Part shown: positions 60,752-64,000 of the stretch, piece after piece
Position numbering within the stretch: the first letter of the stretch is position 1
Layout of the letters: every line of letters begins with the position of its first letter
DNA from: JAEZHK01 sp964575255
Lineage (GTDB): Bacteria > Bacillota > Clostridia > Christensenellales > Aristaeellaceae
Direction of reading: 5' to 3'
Assembly (NCBI GenBank): GCA_964575255.1
Contig: CAZNPZ010000001.1
Coordinates: 62,001-126,000, forward strand
DNA: 64,000 bases
The notes under the pieces: generated by a model
Seen by the model: the letters and a program-made list of their open reading frames with translations, nothing else
Told to the model about the DNA's origin: nothing
Databases searched by the model: none
Translations under genes and position numbers: made by a program

Positions 60752-62263
60752 ATGCAGCCCGTCATGCAGGCAAAAGGCATCGTCAAAAAATACCTGGGCA
60801 CGCAGGCGCTCAAGGGCGTCGATTTTGACGTGTGGCCGGGCCGCGTTAACGCGCTGATCGGCGAAAACGGCGCGGGCAAGTCCACGCTGATGAAGATCCT
60901 GGCGGGCATTGAAAAGCCGACCGAAGGGAAAATGTACCTTGAAGGGCGCGAGATCCACTTCTCCGGCGCGCGCGAGGCGGGCGAACTGGGCGTGGGCATC
61001 ATCCATCAGGAATTGAATCTTTTCCGCGATATGACGGTCGCGGACAATATGTTCGCCGGTCACGAAATCGCGCGCTTCGGCGTCATCGACCGAACCGAAC
61101 AGAAAAAGCGCGCGCTGGAAGTGCTCAGCCGCCTCCAGCAAGACATCGACCCGAACGAAAAGATGTTGAATCTGCGCGTCGGGCAGCAGCAGATCGTCGA
61201 AATCGCAAAGACCATGCTCCGGCAGGAACTGAAAGTCCTCATCATGGACGAACCGACTTCATCGCTGTCCAGCCATGAGGTCGAAGTACTGTTCCGGCTG
61301 ATCGAGGATCTGAAAAAGCAGGGCATCGCGATCATCTACATCTCCCACCGCCTTGAAGAGATTATCCGCATCTGCGACAACGTGACGGTGCTGCGCGACG
61401 GAAACTACATCGCATCCGCGGAGGTCAAGGACATCACGATCCCGTGGATCATTGAAAAGATGGTCGGCCACGCGACGCTGTCCATCGAAAAGCCGCCTTA
61501 TCTGGGAGATCGGACGCCGGTGCTCGAAGTCGAGGACTACTGCCTTCCGAGGCCGGGCGGCGGCTATACCGTCAACCATGTGTCGTTTACACTGCACCGG
61601 GGCGAGGTGCTGGGCATCTACGGCCTGATGGGCGCGGGGCGGACGGAACTGGTGGAGTCGCTCATGGGACTGCACCCGGAATCCACCGGCCGTATGAAGG
61701 TCAAGGGCGAAGCCGTCGCGAAGCCCGACGTCGTCAGCCAGATCGCGCGCGGTATGGTGCTGGTGCCGGAAGACCGGCAGAAGGACGGGCTGGTGCAGAC
61801 CATGTCCATCGCGGGCAACCTGCGCCTGACCGCCATCCCCCGGTTCACCAAGCGCCTTGTGATCGAGGAAAAACGCTGCCGTTCAGAAATCGACAGCACC
61901 GTTCGCGATATGCAGGTCAAAGTGGCGGATGTCAATCACCTGATCACCTCGCTTTCCGGCGGCAACCAGCAGAAAGTGGTCATCGGGAAGTGCGTCATGG
62001 CGAAGGCGGACATCTTCATGATGGACGAGCCGTCCCGCGGGATCGACGTCGGCGCGAAGACCGACATCTTCACGCTGATGCGCAGGTTCGCGTCCCAGGG
62101 CATGGGCGTATTGTTCGTCGGCAGCGAACTAAAAGAAATCCTGGCCGTCTGCGACCGGGTGCTGGTCATGTCCAGCGGCGTCCTGACCGCCGATTTGTCT
62201 GCGGATGAAATGACCGAAAGCGCGCTGGTAAAGGCGTCGGCAGCCGCATTGCATACGGCTTAA
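60752..62263 (+). CDS. Sugar ABC transporter ATP-binding protein (RbsA type)
   Basis: The 503-residue protein has two ATPase domains: ALIGENGAGKSTLMKILAGI, IIHQELNLFRDMTVADNMFA and LIMDEPTSSLSSHEVE in the first. The second has IYGLMGAGRTELVESLMGLH, SLSGGNQQKVVIGKCVMAKA and MMDEPSRGIDVGAKTD. The second P-loop is degenerate, as usual in the family. The gene starts one base after the DUF2291 stop; the permease starts 21 bp after it ends. Confidence 0.95.
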   Translation: MQPVMQAKGIVKKYLGTQALKGVDFDVWPGRVNALIGENGAGKSTLMKILAGIEKPTEGKMYLEGREIHFSGAREAGELGVGIIHQELNLFRDMTVADNMFAGHEIARFGVIDRTEQKKRALEVLSRLQQDIDPNEKMLNLRVGQQQIVEIAKTMLRQELKVLIMDEPTSSLSSHEVEVLFRLIEDLKKQGIAIIYISHRLEEIIRICDNVTVLRDGNYIASAEVKDITIPWIIEKMVGHATLSIEKPPYLGDRTPVLEVEDYCLPRPGGGYTVNHVSFTLHRGEVLGIYGLMGAGRTELVESLMGLHPESTGRMKVKGEAVAKPDVVSQIARGMVLVPEDRQKDGLVQTMSIAGNLRLTAIPRFTKRLVIEEKRCRSEIDSTVRDMQVKVADVNHLITSLSGGNQQKVVIGKCVMAKADIFMMDEPSRGIDVGAKTDIFTLMRRFASQGMGVLFVGSELKEILAVCDRVLVMSSGVLTADLSADEMTESALVKASAAALHTA

Positions 62264-62284
62264 CCGCACGAGGAGGATGTTGTA

Positions 62285-63343
62285 ATGGTTGCAAAACAAG
62301 CCCCACGCCCGGCGGGCGGAAATTCCATCGGGACGATCCTGCTCAAGGGACGCACGTTCATCGCGCTGATCATCCTGTCGGCGTATTTCAGCGTGTTCGC
62401 CCCCAACTTCACCACTTGGCCGTCGCTTGTCCTGATGCTCAAGCACGCGTCGATTTATGGCCTCCTCGCCATCGGCATGACGCTGGTCATCATCACCGGC
62501 GGCATCGACCTTTCGGTCGGGGCGGTGGTCGGCCTCTGCGGCATGATCGCGGGCGGCTTCTTAATTGAAGGCATCCGCCTTCCGTTCCTCGCCGCGACGA
62601 TCTTCCCCAACGTGCCGCTGATCCTCGTGATTGTAAGCCTGATGGCTGTCGCGATCGGCTGGGTTTCCGGCAAGCTGATCGCAAGCATTCAGGTGCCAGC
62701 ATTCATCGCGACACTGGGCACGATGTATGTGAGCCGCGGCTTCGCGATGCTCCGAAACAACGGCGCGACGTTCCCCAACCTCTTCGGCGCCGCAGACAAA
62801 GGCAACCTCGGCTTTGACCTGATCGGTTCCGCCGCGATCCCCGGCGTCAACGTACCCTACAGCATCATCGCGTTTCTCGTGGTGGCGCTGATCGCGTGGT
62901 TCATTATGAAGAAGACGCCGCTGGGCAACCAGATCTACGCGGTCGGCGGCAACGAGCGCGCGGCGCTACTCTCCGGCATCCGTACGAAGAACATCAAGCT
63001 GTTCGTGTACATGTTCTCGGCGTTCTGCGCGGCGGCGTGTTCGATGATCGTGACCAGCCAGCTGCGCGCGTCCCATCCGGCCACCGGCGAATCCTGGGAG
63101 ATGAACGCCATCGCGGCGGTTGTTCTCGGCGGCACGTCCATGTCCGGCGGCGTGGGCACCATCGGCGGCACCGTGGTCGGTACGCTGGTCATCACCGTTT
63201 TAAACGACGGCATGACGATGATGGGTGTCTCCAATTTCTGGCAGATGGTCATCAAGGGCGTGGTCATCGTGGTCGCGGTGATCATCGACCTGATGCAGAA
63301 AGAAATGCAAAAGCGCATCGCGCTGCAAATGAGGAATTCGTAA
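62285..63343 (+). CDS. Sugar ABC transporter permease (RbsC type)
   Basis: The 352-residue protein has about nine hydrophobic segments and the motifs VIITGGIDLSVGAVVGLCGM and EMNAIAAVVLGGTSMSGGVG. It has a longer segment between the third and fifth membrane spans than the first permease (IEGIRLPFLAATIFPNVPLI). GAGGA precedes the ATG at 62285. Its stop overlaps the transketolase start by one base (TAATG), so sugar uptake and metabolism are co-expressed. Confidence 0.94.
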   Translation: MVAKQAPRPAGGNSIGTILLKGRTFIALIILSAYFSVFAPNFTTWPSLVLMLKHASIYGLLAIGMTLVIITGGIDLSVGAVVGLCGMIAGGFLIEGIRLPFLAATIFPNVPLILVIVSLMAVAIGWVSGKLIASIQVPAFIATLGTMYVSRGFAMLRNNGATFPNLFGAADKGNLGFDLIGSAAIPGVNVPYSIIAFLVVALIAWFIMKKTPLGNQIYAVGGNERAALLSGIRTKNIKLFVYMFSAFCAAACSMIVTSQLRASHPATGESWEMNAIAAVVLGGTSMSGGVGTIGGTVVGTLVITVLNDGMTMMGVSNFWQMVIKGVVIVVAVIIDLMQKEMQKRIALQMRNS

Positions 63344-64000
63344 TGGAACCCAGAACATTGCAAAAAATCGCGAATCTGCGCCGGGCGGACGCCGTAACGA
63401 TGATCCATGACGCGAAGACCGGCCACACCGGCGGCTCGATGAGCAGCCTCGACATCCTGACGGTACTGTACTATGACGTGATGAACGTCGACCCGAAGAA
63501 CCCCCAAGAACCGGATCGCGACCGCTTTTTCCTCAGCAAAGGCCACTCGGTCGAGGGTTACTGGTCGATCCTCGCGGACAGGGGTTTCTTTCCCAAGGCA
63601 TGGCTGGGCACGTTCTCCCGCCCCGGTTCCCTATTGATCGGCCACCCCAACAACAAGGTTCCCGGCGTCGAAGCCTGCACCGGCGCGCTGGGCCACGGCC
63701 TCGCGATCGCGGTGGGCGCGGCGTTGGGCGCGAAGCGCACCAGGCAGGGTTTCCGGGCGTACTGCCTGATGGGCGACGGTGAGCAGGCCGAAGGCTCCGT
63801 CTGGGAGGCGGCGATGGCCGCGTCCAACTACCATCTGGACAACCTGTGGGCGGTGGTCGACCGGAACGGCCTTCAGATCAGCGGCTCCACCGAGGACGTG
63901 ATGGCGCTTCATGACCTCGCCGAGCGCTACCGCGCTTTCGGCTGGGATGTGGAAACCGTCGACGGCCATGACGCGGCGGCCCTTCAGGCGTATTTCCACT
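63343..64000 (+). CDS. Transketolase N-terminal subunit (cut by window end)
   Basis: The frame is open to the window end and gives 219 residues. It starts MEPRTLQKIANLRRADAVTM and has the thiamine-diphosphate fold of transketolase: TGHTGGSMSSLDILTVLYYD, FLSKGHSVEGYW, the GALGHGLAIAVGAALGAK block and the cofactor motif MGDGEQAEGSVWEA with NRNGLQ-like DRNGLQISG. Transketolase exists as one chain or as two subunits; the compact start suggests the split form, whose C-terminal partner would lie beyond the window. Its place in a sugar operon points to pentose or related sugar use. Confidence 0.92.
   Translation, partial: MEPRTLQKIANLRRADAVTMIHDAKTGHTGGSMSSLDILTVLYYDVMNVDPKNPQEPDRDRFFLSKGHSVEGYWSILADRGFFPKAWLGTFSRPGSLLIGHPNNKVPGVEACTGALGHGLAIAVGAALGAKRTRQGFRAYCLMGDGEQAEGSVWEAAMAASNYHLDNLWAVVDRNGLQISGSTEDVMALHDLAERYRAFGWDVETVDGHDAAALQAYFH

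Overview
The window is a gene-dense, GC-rich bacterial chromosome segment. It fits an anaerobic member of the Bacillota, most likely class Clostridia; that placement is inference. Supporting signs are MutS2, ZapA, a long pyruvate kinase, adenosylcobalamin-dependent ribonucleotide reductase, [FeFe]-hydrogenase maturases, several radical-SAM enzymes, RbsABC-type sugar transporters and many GGAGG ribosome sites with sigma-A-like promoters. No rRNA, tRNA, CRISPR array, prophage or intact insertion sequence was seen.

Layout. 1-4.5 kb: a TetR-type regulator (cut by the edge), divergent from a MacB-like export system. 4.6-8.4 kb: xylose isomerase and class II ribonucleotide reductase, divergent. 8.4-10 kb: a gene-poor stretch with decayed fragments (chemotaxis receptor-like, glyoxalase-fold) and a complete-looking gene for a 40-residue membrane protein. 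10-20 kb: mostly single genes, namely a ferredoxin-type aldo/keto reductase, a nitroreductase remnant, pyruvate kinase, a GNAT protein, a HyuA-like protein, a Nudix-fold protein, YebC, an MFS transporter behind a strongly structured leader, and an orphan glycyl-radical activase. 20-24.5 kb: an operon of ROK kinase, YgjP-type metallopeptidase, cysteine hydrolase, Memo-AMMECR1 fusion and its radical-SAM partner. 24.5-33.7 kb, minus strand: a ModE-like regulator with an iron-sulfur flavoprotein, then zapA, U32 peptidase, mutS2, response regulator, histidine kinase and htrA as one tight operon.

33.8-39.5 kb holds the [FeFe]-hydrogenase maturation operon (TM1266-type regulator, hydG, hydE, aspartate ammonia-lyase, hydF). 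Its roughly 180-nt leader contains an intrinsic terminator and a matching antiterminator, so it looks like an attenuator or riboswitch. 39.6-52.5 kb is one minus-strand arginine operon (argG-H-C-J-B-D-F, carA, carB) behind one promoter and an ARG-box-like site. Its last gene is a fusion of carbamoyl-phosphate synthase large subunit with a diaminopimelate-epimerase domain that lacks the first catalytic cysteine.

52.8-64 kb carries two sugar ABC transporters on either side of two small secreted proteins and a LacI-type regulator. The second transporter operon includes a DUF2291 protein and runs into a transketolase N-terminal subunit cut by the window end, which suggests pentose-type sugar use. 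The most unusual items are the hyd leader, the CarB-DapF fusion with its Cys-to-Ser change, the multi-hairpin leader of the MFS gene, and the 40-residue membrane protein gene.
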